Source: Symploca sp. SIO3C6 (GTDB lineage: Bacteria; Cyanobacteriota; Cyanobacteriia; Cyanobacteriales; Coleofasciculaceae). From it: a stretch of 64,000 nt of DNA. Both the position numbers and the translations under genes were made by a program. The notes below the pieces were generated by a model. The model did not search any database and was not told where the DNA came from. It saw nothing but the letters and a program-made list of their open reading frames with translations. The stretch spans positions 1 to 64,000 of the forward strand of contig JAAHHJ010000007.1 of NCBI GenBank assembly GCA_010692425.1. The letters run 5' to 3'. The first letter of the stretch is position 1; each line of letters starts with the position of its first letter. This document shows, one piece after another, positions 44,601 to 53,865 of this stretch.

Positions 44601-44693
44601 TCTCCCCATCTCCCCATCTCCCCATCTCCCCATCTCCCCATCTCCCTCTCTCCCCATCTCCCCATCTCCCCATCTCCCCATCTCCCTCTCTCC
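44601..44693 (+). repeat. CTCCCCAT tandem repeat upstream of murT
   Basis: About eleven ATCTCCCC-type octamers arranged in two blocks, each ending ATCTCCCTCTCTCC. It ends 12 bp before the murT ATG, so the leader there is nearly pure pyrimidine and has no Shine-Dalgarno. Same family as the tract inside menE and at 21773-21803. The rest of 44381-44600 shows no gene. Confidence 0.85.
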
Positions 44694-44705
44694 AAAAAAT
44701 GCAAA

Positions 44706-46043
44706 ATGTCATTAATCGATAAACTAAGATTAGGTCTCTCGGTAGGGGCAGCTAAAATAGTTACCAATGTGGTGCGCTTATCACGCCTAGGAGCAGCCAG
44801 TGTATTACCAGGGGCAATTGCCCTTCGCCTACAACCACAAGCACTATCTTTACTATGTGCCCAAATCAAACTAGGTGTAATTCTAATTGTCGGTACTAAT
44901 GGCAAAACCACCACCTCCCTACTGCTGCGCACAATTCTAGAAAATCAAGGCTGGCTAGTCGCCCACAATGCCACTGGCGCTAATTTGATTAATGGATTGG
45001 TAACGGCGCTAATCGAAAATACTAATTTAATTGGTAAACTCCAAGCCGACTATGCCATTCTAGAGGTAGATGAGAATGTGCTACCGCTAGTCTTACGCAA
45101 TTGTCAGCCTCAGTTTATTTTGGGTTTAAATCTATTTCGCGACCAACTGGATCGATATGGGGAAGTCGATACTATTTCTCAGAAATGGCAGCAAGCTATC
45201 GCCCCTCTACCCGCTGAGACCAAGGTTATTTTAAACGCCGATGACCCAACTCTGTGTCATCTTGGTCAGCAGCTACCGCAAAAAGTTTCATTCTTTGGTC
45301 TAAGCGAACCAGAGATTTATCTTGATGAAATTCCCCATGCCGTAGACTCGACTTATTGCCCCAGTTGTGGACATTCCTTAGATTACAAGGGAGTTTACCT
45401 CTCTCATTTGGGGGACTATAACTGTCCTAAATGTAGCTTTAGCAAAAGTCAGCTAGCAGTGAATAGTAAGGAGTGGCCCCAAATCCTAATAGGTATCTAT
45501 AACAAATATAACACCCTGGCTGCTGGTTTAGTAGCTCAAGAGATGGGAATTGAAACTGCTCTCATCTACGAGACGATCCAAAACTTCCGGGCTGCCTTTG
45601 GGCGAGCAGAGGAATTGACAGTTGACGGTAAGCAGGTGCGGATTCTGCTATCGAAAAATCCGGTAGGGATGAATGAAACTATCCGAGCAGTTAAGGACAT
45701 AGATAAACAAGGTGGAGCATCAACCAAGCTGCTAGTACTCAATGACCGAACCCCAGATGGCACCGATGTTTCTTGGATTTGGGATGTTGATACTGAGAAA
45801 TTAGTGGAACTAGGGGGCACAATTGTCGTAAGTGGCGATCGCGCTTATGACATGGCTCTGCGTTTACTATACTCTCACGGAGAAGGGGAAAATCACGGCA
45901 AATTGATTATTAAAGAGGATTTGCAGGAGGCAATTACTACTGCCTTAGAACATACTCCAGAGCATGAAACTTTGCACATTCTGCCCACTTACTCGGCGAT
46001 GTTGGAAGTGCGGGAGTTGTTAACTGGTAGAAAAATTCTCTGA
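44706..46043 (+). CDS. murT: Lipid II isoglutaminyl synthase subunit MurT-like
   Basis: 445 residues. Mur ligase central domain with ATP loop IVGTNGKTTTSLLLR near residue 63, then a four-cysteine ribbon typical of MurT (YCPSCGHSL ... YNCPKCSFS, near 218-240) and a C-terminal DUF1727 domain (LSKNPVGMNETIRAV, LLVLNDRTPDGTDVSWIWD). MurT with GatD amidates the glutamate of lipid II in cell-wall synthesis. No gatD follows: next are a repeat and an MscS channel. The ATG lacks a Shine-Dalgarno and abuts a CT-rich repeat. Confidence 0.9.
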   Translation: MSLIDKLRLGLSVGAAKIVTNVVRLSRLGAASVLPGAIALRLQPQALSLLCAQIKLGVILIVGTNGKTTTSLLLRTILENQGWLVAHNATGANLINGLVTALIENTNLIGKLQADYAILEVDENVLPLVLRNCQPQFILGLNLFRDQLDRYGEVDTISQKWQQAIAPLPAETKVILNADDPTLCHLGQQLPQKVSFFGLSEPEIYLDEIPHAVDSTYCPSCGHSLDYKGVYLSHLGDYNCPKCSFSKSQLAVNSKEWPQILIGIYNKYNTLAAGLVAQEMGIETALIYETIQNFRAAFGRAEELTVDGKQVRILLSKNPVGMNETIRAVKDIDKQGGASTKLLVLNDRTPDGTDVSWIWDVDTEKLVELGGTIVVSGDRAYDMALRLLYSHGEGENHGKLIIKEDLQEAITTALEHTPEHETLHILPTYSAMLEVRELLTGRKIL

Positions 46044-46044
46044 G

Positions 46045-46166
46045 AATGGTTCATGGTTCATTGCTTATAGTTTATGGGGTTGGTATTCGGCAGTTGTCAA
46101 ATACTTTCTGTTTGGAACAATCAACAAGGAACTATGAACTTTCGATAGCTCATAGTTCATGGCTCA
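46045..46166 (+). repeat. Dispersed repeat family D, copy 2
   Basis: Starts directly after the murT stop with GGTTCATGGTTCAT heptamers; the core at 46083-46140 (TATTCGGCAGTT, GGAACAATCAAC, GAACTATGAAC) matches 1239-1297, and CATAGTTCATGGCTCA follows. As in copy 1, it lies immediately downstream of a gene. The remaining sequence up to 46392 shows no gene. Confidence 0.6.
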
Positions 46167-46392
46167 ATCGAGTCAATCTTATTAAAACCCAAGAAGTGCG
46201 GAATGTAGATTTTAGATAACAGCAATTACCTGCCAATTCGTGACACTTGGCAATTAACCCAAGTTTCAACCTAAACAGGGGATTGACCCACAAAATTAAT
46301 TCAAGTAATTCTGTGGTTGCACATAATTGCAATTTAGATTTAACTTAGTATTTGCATAGTTATGATGGACAATTGTGGGCAAAACCGCTGGC

Positions 46393-48102
46393 ATGAATAT
46401 CTTAGTTGTCTTAGTTGAAATTGGTCTTTTGCTAGGCATTTTCATTTTCCTACACTGGCTGATTGGCAAAGTCTTCAAACAACTGCTCAAGGCTCAGGCC
46501 CTGAGGCAGAGAAACCAAGAAATTAAAATCCTACGCCGCAATATTAAGGGGATATTGGTTCTTGTTTGGGCAGTACTCACTATGGCTGTACTTGGCGTCA
46601 ATGGGTTTTTAATCTACCGACGTGAGAATCTTAAAGAATATACTTTCAGGTTGATTAGCAGAATACCACCAGAACTGTGGTTTCAGCTAGGCTGGGGCAT
46701 TTTAAAGAGTCTCAGCGTTTTGATTCTGGTAGCAATTTTCCTCAGATTTTTACACCATGTTCTCAACAAAGCCTGTGTTCGAGCTCAGAACTTTGATCAA
46801 TTCAATGCTAATGATGAAAGTATTGAGAAGTTTTTTGGCTTCTTGAATAGGAACCTCAGCAATAGCATCTGGCTATTATCTATAGCCTGGTGCAGCCATT
46901 TACTGCAAATGCCTGCAATCGTTTCTTTCTATATCTACATTGTGTTGAAGATATACGTCATTATTGCAGGTGGCTTGCTAATTTTCAAAATAGTCGATGT
47001 AATTATTGATAGTTTAGATGCCCTTAGTCAGAAATATTCAAATTCTGAAAACCTGTTCCGATTTTATGACCGTCTTCGACATCTGCTTCCATTTTTCAAG
47101 CGGTGTCTAGAATGCGCGATCTATGTCTACATGGCAACTCTTGTTGTTCAGCAAATAGAGCTAATTTCCTCCTTAGCTACAACAGGTATTAAAATCATCA
47201 AAATTATTGGTATTGTCTTAATCAGCCGCATCTTCAGCGAGGTGGCAAACCTTTTCGTGGAGGAAATCCTACTTAAGAACAAGAGTCTCACAGGAACACA
47301 GATGCAGAGGCGACTGACGATTATTCCTCTGATCGAAAGTTTCTTAAAATACTTTATTTATTTTGGCGCTGGTATTTGGATTCTCGATATTATCGAAATC
47401 GATCCTACTCCAATTTTAGCAGCTGCTGGAATCTTAGGTCTAGCAGCTGGTTTGGGAGCACAGAACCTAATCAACGATATAGTCTGCGGATTCTTTATCC
47501 TTTTTGAAAACTATTATTTAGTGGGTGACTTTATCGAAACCAACGATGCTTTAGGAGTAGTTGAGGCAATTGAACTGAGAACTACCCGTATCCGCCATCC
47601 TGATGGTCAAGTCTATATCGTGCGTAACGGAGATATTGGACTAATCGTTAACTACTCTAAGGACTATATTTACGCAGTGGTTGATATCAACGTAGCTTAT
47701 GAGTCCAATCTCGATCATGTTTACACAGTTTTAGAGGGATTAGGTAAACAACTACAGGAGCTTTACCCAGAAGATGTGTTAGAAGCAACAGAGGTAGATG
47801 GAATTGAAGATTTTGGTAATTCTGGGATCTTAGTTCGCACGCTGACGAAACTCAAACCAGGAAACAGTCGTCGTGGTAAACATGACGATGTTCAGGGCGT
47901 TTTGCGCAAGATGATCAAGGATGCCTTTGATCGCGAGGGAATTGAAATTCCCATCTCCCAGCATGTACTCAGTTTCAAACATCAAGATGATAGGGATTTG
48001 ATCAGCAAAAGGCTAGGTTCTCGCCGCAGCAATCCAACAGATCTTAATCATACAGCTGTTAAAGGTGATATTAAAGCAGGCTCAACTCAAGATGCAAGTT
48101 AG
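46393..48102 (+). CDS. MscS family mechanosensitive ion channel
   Basis: 569 residues from the ATG at 46393 (an upstream GTG adds six). Several hydrophobic helices at the N terminus, then the MscS core: pore helix region ILAAAGILGLAAGLGAQNLINDIVCGFFILFENYY (read as consecutive motifs AAAGILGLAAGLGAQ and NDIVCGFFILFE) near residue 345, the beta domain VGDFIETNDALGVVEAIELRTT, and a C-terminal alpha/beta domain. It releases solutes on hypo-osmotic shock at the inner membrane. The extra N-terminal helices make it larger than minimal MscS. Confidence 0.9.
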   Translation: MNILVVLVEIGLLLGIFIFLHWLIGKVFKQLLKAQALRQRNQEIKILRRNIKGILVLVWAVLTMAVLGVNGFLIYRRENLKEYTFRLISRIPPELWFQLGWGILKSLSVLILVAIFLRFLHHVLNKACVRAQNFDQFNANDESIEKFFGFLNRNLSNSIWLLSIAWCSHLLQMPAIVSFYIYIVLKIYVIIAGGLLIFKIVDVIIDSLDALSQKYSNSENLFRFYDRLRHLLPFFKRCLECAIYVYMATLVVQQIELISSLATTGIKIIKIIGIVLISRIFSEVANLFVEEILLKNKSLTGTQMQRRLTIIPLIESFLKYFIYFGAGIWILDIIEIDPTPILAAAGILGLAAGLGAQNLINDIVCGFFILFENYYLVGDFIETNDALGVVEAIELRTTRIRHPDGQVYIVRNGDIGLIVNYSKDYIYAVVDINVAYESNLDHVYTVLEGLGKQLQELYPEDVLEATEVDGIEDFGNSGILVRTLTKLKPGNSRRGKHDDVQGVLRKMIKDAFDREGIEIPISQHVLSFKHQDDRDLISKRLGSRRSNPTDLNHTAVKGDIKAGSTQDAS

Positions 48103-48509
48103 TAAGTGACGGCTAATTAGGGATTACTGAATAAATCTGAAACCTTTACTCATCAAAAGATTTAACAGGGATTATGAATTAACAAAGTGTAGGAATAATC
48201 ACTTCTTTACCTTCAAAACCCATACAATTTTCTAGTATCTAGATTATTCTGAGTTCCTCTCCTGGCTCCTGGCTCCTGAACCTCACCAAAAAACTTTTTC
48301 AGCAAACCCTAATTAGGAGTTGGGAGGAAATTTTCTTCCAGCACCTGGAAAGCGTAAATCTCTGAAAACTCACTCTTTCAAGCCCCCGCTTCAACTCTCG
48401 TAAGCGGGGGGAGTTGACGAATCTTCCCAATCCTTAGCCAATTTTATCTTGGACTTTGGCGAGGTTGAGAAGCCTAAACCATAACTTTACTCAGTTGGTG
48501 TAGGAGATG
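48103..48509. other. Convergent intergenic region
   Basis: About 400 bp between convergent mscS-like and ugd genes. It holds a TGGCTCC direct duplication near 48262 and the strong hairpin listed separately. No reading frame is recognised. Confidence 0.4.
48383..48410. terminator. Strong GC hairpin between convergent genes
   Basis: CCCCCGCTT pairs perfectly with AAGCGGGGG across 10 nt, followed by GAGTTGACGAATC. It could terminate transcripts from both sides. The AGCCCCCGCTT...AAGCGGGGG-AGTTG pattern also resembles the terminal hairpins of cyanobacterial IS200/IS605 elements, so a solo element end is an alternative. Confidence 0.5.
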
Positions 48510-49901
48510 TTATCGACCAATACCCAGATAACGGAAACCAGACTTTTCTATAGCTTCCGGCTCTAAAAAGTTGCGACCATCAATGATCACAGGATTGTTC
48601 ATCAGCTTCGCCATCTTGGTATAGTCCAGCTTCTGGAATTGCGGCCACTCGGTTACTAATACCATGGCATCGCAGCTATCTGCCAGCCTTTCTGGATCAG
48701 TTTCGACAAGCACGCCGGATAGGCCATGACGCATACCAGTTTGGGAAATAATTGGATCGTAGGCTTTGACTCTGGCTCCTAATCGGTTCAACTTTTCAAT
48801 CAAATCAAGGGCTGGAGCATCGCGCAAGTCATCCGTATCTGGCTTGAAGGTTAGACCGAGTAGTCCAATAGTTTTGCCTTTGAGGATTTTAAGTTCTTGC
48901 TGAAGTTTGACTAATGCCAATTCACGCTGGTTTTTGTTAACGCTGATGGCAGCTTTGAGCAAATGGGCATCGTAACCATAATCATCAGCAGTATGAACTA
49001 AAGCGGAGACATCTTTGGGGAAGCAGGAACCACCCCAACCAATCCCAGCTCGCAAAAACTTGTTGCCAATGCGGGAATCTAAACCAATGCCTTTAGCAAC
49101 TTGGGTGACATCAGCACCGACGCGATCGCAAATATTGGCAACTTCATTGATAAAGCTAATTTTGGTTGCCAAAAATGCATTGGCTGCATATTTGATCATT
49201 TCTGCAGAACTGAGGTCAGTAATCACAACTGGCACTGGCGGCAATGATTTGTCCTCTGCAAACTTGCGCTCCACCAGTGGAGCGTAGAGTTCCTGCATCA
49301 TTGCCAAGGCTTTGGAGTTGTTGCTGCCGAGTACAATCCTGTCTGGGTTAAAGGTATCGTAAACTGCTGAACCTTCCCGCAGAAACTCCGGATTACTAAC
49401 GACATCAAAATCGGCTGAAATTTCTTCTGTTTGTTGCTCTGAGGGGACGCCACCAGCTGCTACCAGAGATTTTTGACGCTCAGCAACCCCATCCATGACA
49501 ATCATCCGTACCCAGTCACCAGAGCCAATGGGTACTGTTGATTTATTGACAATTACTTTGTAACCGCCATTGAGGTGAGCGCCAATGCCACGAGCAACAG
49601 CTTCGACGTAGCGAGTGTCACTTTCGCCTGTGGGCAGAGGAGGTGTTCCCACGGCAATAAACAAAACTTCACCGTGAGCAACACCAGAAGCCAAGTCTGA
49701 GGTAAACTCAAGTCGTCCAGCCTCAGTACAAGAGTGCATCAGTTCTGAAAGTCCTGGTTCATAGATGGGCGTCTGCCCAGATTTCATTAACTTGACTTTT
49801 TCTTCATTATTGTCTACGCAAATGACGTGATGCCCGATGTGGGACAAGCAAACGCCAGTAACTAAGCCAACATATCCGGTTCCAATTACACAAACACGCA
49901 T
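48510..49901 (-). CDS. ugd: UDP-glucose 6-dehydrogenase
   Basis: 463 residues. Oxidises UDP-glucose to UDP-glucuronate with two NAD. N-terminal Rossmann loop VIGTGYVGLVTGVCLS, NPEFLREGSAVYDTF near 165, and the catalytic Cys in GIGWGGSCFPKDVSAL near 275; C-terminal UDP-binding GLTFKPDTDDLRDAPAL. It is co-oriented with and about 100 bp downstream of the uxs-like gene, whose substrate is its product, so the pair supplies UDP-xylose-type sugars for polysaccharide. Confidence 0.95.
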   Translation of the reverse strand: MRVCVIGTGYVGLVTGVCLSHIGHHVICVDNNEEKVKLMKSGQTPIYEPGLSELMHSCTEAGRLEFTSDLASGVAHGEVLFIAVGTPPLPTGESDTRYVEAVARGIGAHLNGGYKVIVNKSTVPIGSGDWVRMIVMDGVAERQKSLVAAGGVPSEQQTEEISADFDVVSNPEFLREGSAVYDTFNPDRIVLGSNNSKALAMMQELYAPLVERKFAEDKSLPPVPVVITDLSSAEMIKYAANAFLATKISFINEVANICDRVGADVTQVAKGIGLDSRIGNKFLRAGIGWGGSCFPKDVSALVHTADDYGYDAHLLKAAISVNKNQRELALVKLQQELKILKGKTIGLLGLTFKPDTDDLRDAPALDLIEKLNRLGARVKAYDPIISQTGMRHGLSGVLVETDPERLADSCDAMVLVTEWPQFQKLDYTKMAKLMNNPVIIDGRNFLEPEAIEKSGFRYLGIGR

Positions 49902-49998
49902 GGGTGCATCCTCACTGATAGGATTTATGGTTTATAGATCAGGGTAGTCTAGTTGGTAAAGATTCCAGTCTCTAATACTCTTAGTTGAGCTTGACTAA

Positions 49999-50955
49999 TT
50001 AAATGGAAGCTAGCTTCTTTACTTCAGGAGAAGCTAAACGTTGACGAAAATCCTCTACTGTCAGTTTTAACCCTTCTTTTAAAGGAACGGTAGGTTGCCA
50101 ATCGAGCAAAGTCTTGGCTCTGGTAATATCTGGTTGGCGACGTTTGGGATCATCTTGAGGTAGAGGTTTAAAGTCAATCTCAGCATCAGGATTGACCATG
50201 TTCTGAATAGTTTGAGCTAATTCTAGGATTGTATATTCGTCAGGATTGCCTAAATTAATTGGTCCAGTATGGTCACCATTCATCAACCGCATTAAACCTT
50301 CTACCAAGTCAGAAACATAGCAAAAACTTCGGGTTTGGGAACCATTCCCATACACTGTTAAAGGTTGACCCTTGAGGCTTTGAACCACAAAATTGCTAAC
50401 CACTCGACCATCATTTTCGAGCATTCTTGGACCATATGTGTTAAAAATCCGCGCCACGCGAATTTCTACATTATTTTGCCAGTGGTAGTCAAATGCCAGT
50501 GTTTCAGCAACTCGCTTACCTTCGTCATAACAGCTACGAGGACCGATGGGATTAACATTACCTCGATAATCTTCTGACTGAGGATGAACCTCAGGATCGC
50601 CGTAAACTTCAGATGTAGATGCTAATAATAATCTTGCTTTTACCCGTTTAGCTAACCCCAACATGTTCAGGGTACCCATAACATTAGTTTTAATGGTCTT
50701 AACGGGATTATATTGATAATGAATCGGTGAAGCAGGACAAGCCAGGTGGTAAATTTGGTCTACTTCCAACCGAATTGGCTCAGTGATGTCGTGACGAATT
50801 ACTTCAAAGTAGGGATTATCTAGCCACTTCAAAAGGTTGTGCTTGCGACCTGTATAGAAGTTATCTAGACAGATAACTTCTTGACCACTTGCCATTAGCC
50901 GATCAATCAGGTGGGAACCGATAAAACCAGCACCACCTGTAACCAGAATTCTCAT
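49999..50955 (-). CDS. uxs: UDP-glucuronate decarboxylase (UDP-xylose synthase)-like SDR
   Basis: 318 residues. Extended SDR with NAD loop [14 protein letters not shown], the catalytic triad in [14 protein letters not shown] and [10 protein letters not shown] (Tyr, Lys), and the UXS-typical [25 protein letters not shown] read as RHDITEP then [10 protein letters not shown]. It converts UDP-glucuronate to UDP-xylose. Adjacent ugd supplies the substrate. Length and motifs match bacterial and plant soluble UXS. Confidence 0.9.
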   Translation of the reverse strand: MRILVTGGAGFIGSHLIDRLMASGQEVICLDNFYTGRKHNLLKWLDNPYFEVIRHDITEPIRLEVDQIYHLACPASPIHYQYNPVKTIKTNVMGTLNMLGLAKRVKARLLLASTSEVYGDPEVHPQSEDYRGNVNPIGPRSCYDEGKRVAETLAFDYHWQNNVEIRVARIFNTYGPRMLENDGRVVSNFVVQSLKGQPLTVYGNGSQTRSFCYVSDLVEGLMRLMNGDHTGPINLGNPDEYTILELAQTIQNMVNPDAEIDFKPLPQDDPKRRQPDITRAKTLLDWQPTVPLKEGLKLTVEDFRQRLASPEVKKLASI

Positions 50956-51224
50956 GCAGCTGACTCTTTGGATTGAGGTTTAAATCATTCCTAAGCTAAC
51001 CTTGGAAATTAGCACTGTCCAGAGACACTTGAATTTATAAAGCGATTGTGAAGAATAGAGACTCAAAAGAGTATATTTTTTAAGAATTGAGTACCAATTC
51101 TTCATAAAAATTACTTTAGCAGGAGAGATTCAAAGGCTAGCTTGAATCTTATTGCGGTTATTATGGCAGGATTGAGCAACAGCATCGATACTACTGCCAC
51201 GGGCTCAATCCCCTCAGTTCTTTA

Positions 51225-53036
51225 CTATCCCTGATCAAGGCGCAGTGCTGCCATAAAAGCCTCTTGGGGAACATCAACAGTGCCGACTGATTTCATTCTT
51301 TTTTTACCCTTAGCCTGTTTCTGTAGCAGTTTTTTCTTGCGGGAAATGTCACCTCCGTAACACTTAGCTAAGACATCTTTCCTGAGAGCAGGGATGTGTT
51401 CACTGGCAATGACTCTGCTGCCGATGGAGGCTTGGAGGGGAATTTTGAATTGATGCCGGGGAATGAGTTCCTTGAGTTTTTCAACTAGAGCACGACCAAC
51501 ATTATAGGCTTTGTCTCGGTGGACAATCATTGCTAGAGAATCAACAGGGTCGCCGTTGATCAGAACATCGAGCTTCACTAGGTAATTTTCTCGATAACCG
51601 ATGAGATGGTACTCCATACTAGCATAGCCCCGTGAGCGCGATTTCATCTGATCGAAAAAGTCTGTAACTACCTCTGCTAGAGGCAATTCGTAAACTAGCG
51701 TTGTTCGACCTTGAGTCAGATACTTCATGTCTTTGAAATCGCCGCGCCGATTTTGACAAAGTTCCATCAGAGTGCCAACATAGGCTTCTGGAGTAATCAT
51801 TTCTACTTGGACGTAGGGTTCTTCGATTTTTTCCCTTTCTTGTGGTCCAGGTAAGACACTAGGGTTGTCAATCTCAAAAACTTCACCTTTGTTCGTGGTA
51901 ACTTGGTAAACTACAGAAGGGGCAGTGGTGATTAAATCCAGATTGTATTCTCTCTCGAGCCGCTCCTGAACAATCTCCATGTGCAGCAAACCCAAAAAAC
52001 CACAACGGAAGCCAAATCCCATGGCACTGGAGGTTTCCGGTTCGTAGTTGAGAGCAGCATCATTAAGCTTGAGCTTATTGAGGGCATCTTTCAAATCGTG
52101 ATACTGATCAGAGTCAGTGGGAAACAAGCCGCAAAACACCATGGGTTTAGCTTCGGTGTAACCAGGTAAGGGGGAATCTGCCCGTTGAGCTGCCAAGGTA
52201 ATCGTGTCACCGACACGAGCATCAGCAACAGCTTTAATGGCTGCTGCCATATATCCCACCTCCCCGGCATGTAGTTCGTCTACCTGAACTTGAGTGGGGG
52301 AAAGAACACCAAGTTCATCAATCTCGTACTCCTTACCAGATGCCATTAAGCAAATGCGATCGCCTTTTTTGACATTGCCATCAACTACCCGAAAGTAGAC
52401 GATAACACCGCGATAGGCGTCATAGTAGCTATCAAAAATCAAGGCTCGCAGTCGCTGTTTTACGGTATCCTGAGGTGACGGCACCAAATGCACAATTGAC
52501 TCAAGAATTTCACTTATCCCGATACCTTCCTTTGCCGATGCCATGATTGCTCCGCTACAATCAAGACCAATGACTTCCTCAATTTCAGAGATAACTCGTT
52601 CTGGTTCAGCTCCAGGCAAGTCAATTTTATTGAGAACCGGGATAATTTCGAGATTATGCTCAAGTGCTAAGTACACATTAGCTAGAGTTTGAGCCTCGAC
52701 ACCCTGTGAAGCATCTACCACCAATAGAGCCCCTTCACAGGCGACAAGCGATCTTGATACTTCGTAGGAGAAATCCACATGACCAGGAGTATCAATTAAG
52801 TTAAGCACGTAGTTTTCGCCATCACTGGCGGTGTAGTTCATCCTCGCCGCTTGCAGCTTAATGGTAATGCCCCGCTCCCTTTCCAAATCCATGTTATCTA
52901 AGAACTGTTCCTTCATCAGCCTGTCATCTACCGTCCCAGTTGTTTGCAACAGACGATCTGCTAGGGTAGATTTGCCATGGTCTATATGGGCAATGATGGA
53001 GAAATTGCGAATGCGAGAGACAGGAACGTCAGTCAT
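51225..53036 (-). CDS. lepA: Elongation factor 4 (LepA)
   Basis: 603 residues from the ATG at 53036; the open frame runs 25 codons further up but the family starts at [19 protein letters not shown]. Translational GTPase: P-loop [10 protein letters not shown], switch [22 protein letters not shown] and the LepA-specific C terminus ([23 protein letters not shown] read as KKRMKSVG then VPQEAF). It remodels or back-translocates ribosomes under stress. Stands alone. Confidence 0.96.
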   Translation of the reverse strand: MTDVPVSRIRNFSIIAHIDHGKSTLADRLLQTTGTVDDRLMKEQFLDNMDLERERGITIKLQAARMNYTASDGENYVLNLIDTPGHVDFSYEVSRSLVACEGALLVVDASQGVEAQTLANVYLALEHNLEIIPVLNKIDLPGAEPERVISEIEEVIGLDCSGAIMASAKEGIGISEILESIVHLVPSPQDTVKQRLRALIFDSYYDAYRGVIVYFRVVDGNVKKGDRICLMASGKEYEIDELGVLSPTQVQVDELHAGEVGYMAAAIKAVADARVGDTITLAAQRADSPLPGYTEAKPMVFCGLFPTDSDQYHDLKDALNKLKLNDAALNYEPETSSAMGFGFRCGFLGLLHMEIVQERLEREYNLDLITTAPSVVYQVTTNKGEVFEIDNPSVLPGPQEREKIEEPYVQVEMITPEAYVGTLMELCQNRRGDFKDMKYLTQGRTTLVYELPLAEVVTDFFDQMKSRSRGYASMEYHLIGYRENYLVKLDVLINGDPVDSLAMIVHRDKAYNVGRALVEKLKELIPRHQFKIPLQASIGSRVIASEHIPALRKDVLAKCYGGDISRKKKLLQKQAKGKKRMKSVGTVDVPQEAFMAALRLDQG

Positions 53037-53111
53037 AACCAGTTTGTAGTTACCAGCAAGGAACAGCCGTAGATTGTAGCAGTACTTAATGTATTTTAAT
53101 GTTTCTGCCAA

Positions 53112-53247
53112 AAGTTGTAGTCATACTCCGGAAACTTGATCACTTAACTGGTTGTAATAAGTAAAGCTCCTCCGTTTTGGGTGAGCGCTCAATAGCATAA
53201 GAAAAACACTCCTTAAGCACCTGTTGTACAGGCGTTTAATCAGAATG
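53112..53247. other. Start of a ~360-bp gap between lepA and the ribbon-helix-helix gene
   Basis: No gene is recognised between 53112 and 53476. The gap is occupied at 53248-53341 by a family C repeat, listed separately. Divergent promoters for lepA and the RHH gene should lie here. Confidence 0.35.
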
Positions 53248-53341
53248 TAAGTAGTCAGACATAAATAAACTTGAGTGTGTAAACAATTATGAAATCGCCC
53301 GAATTTACCTTATACCCCACACCCGGTCTCCCTAAACCCTG
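53248..53341 (+). repeat. Dispersed repeat family C, copy 1
   Basis: TAAGTAGTCAGACATAAATAAAC, then TGTGTAAACAATTATGAAATCG, a TTTACC boundary and CCCCACA/CCCTAAA units. Same order as 58091-58183 and, inverted, 26113-26224. It lies within the gap 53112-53476 between divergent genes. Confidence 0.7.
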
Positions 53342-53476
53342 CCTTAACCAGTAACCTTTATTTTTGTCGAGGTACTTATGTGCACTACTCTCAATTTTCT
53401 ATTTTCAGATTATGATTTTGGCAGCTAAAGGTGCTACTTGGCTAGGCTTTGTGCTAGTTATCGTAGAATTCCTATT

Positions 53477-53737
53477 ATGGAAACTAATAATATTAATACT
53501 ATGCTTATGAATGATCCTGCTGTACATCGAGAGCATTCAGCTGATAAGGAAGAAATCTCTATACATCTGGACTCGGAACTCTTAGATCAAATCAAGCACC
53601 TCACTAGTGATCCCAGCAAGGTGATTGAAACAGCAATTCGTCAGTGGCTAAGAGGTGAGCGTGAACGCGACGATGAACTAGCCCGCACTTTCGAGCGTAA
53701 TCCGCCTATACCGCCGCGCGGCGAATGGAACGATTGA
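53477..53737 (+). CDS. Orphan ribbon-helix-helix (antitoxin-like) protein
   Basis: 86 residues from the ATG at 53477 (upstream in-frame start 13 codons earlier is less likely). The middle (EISIHLDSELLDQIKHLTSDPSKVIETAIRQWL read as SIHLDSELLDQIKHL then VIETAIRQWL) fits a ribbon-helix-helix DNA-binding fold as in CcdA/CopG-like antitoxins. The C terminus is proline-rich (NPPIPPRGEWND). No toxin gene is adjacent; the next gene is a histidine kinase. It may be a solitary regulator. Confidence 0.65.
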   Translation: METNNINTMLMNDPAVHREHSADKEEISIHLDSELLDQIKHLTSDPSKVIETAIRQWLRGERERDDELARTFERNPPIPPRGEWND

Positions 53738-53865
53738 GATAAAACAGTTATTAGGTATCGGAGTACTTTAGTACTCCTGAGACCTAGAGTTAGAAGAGGT
53801 TGCATTTACACCTGAAAAGTTACTGCTCATCCCTTTCGTCACTTACAATTTCCAGGTTTCTGCTG

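Noticed and set aside
44458-44932. Opposed open frames of Trp/Gly/Asp/Glu or Pro/Ser/His repeats near murT
   Set aside because: They are translations of the CTCCCCAT tandem repeat, with no other protein content.
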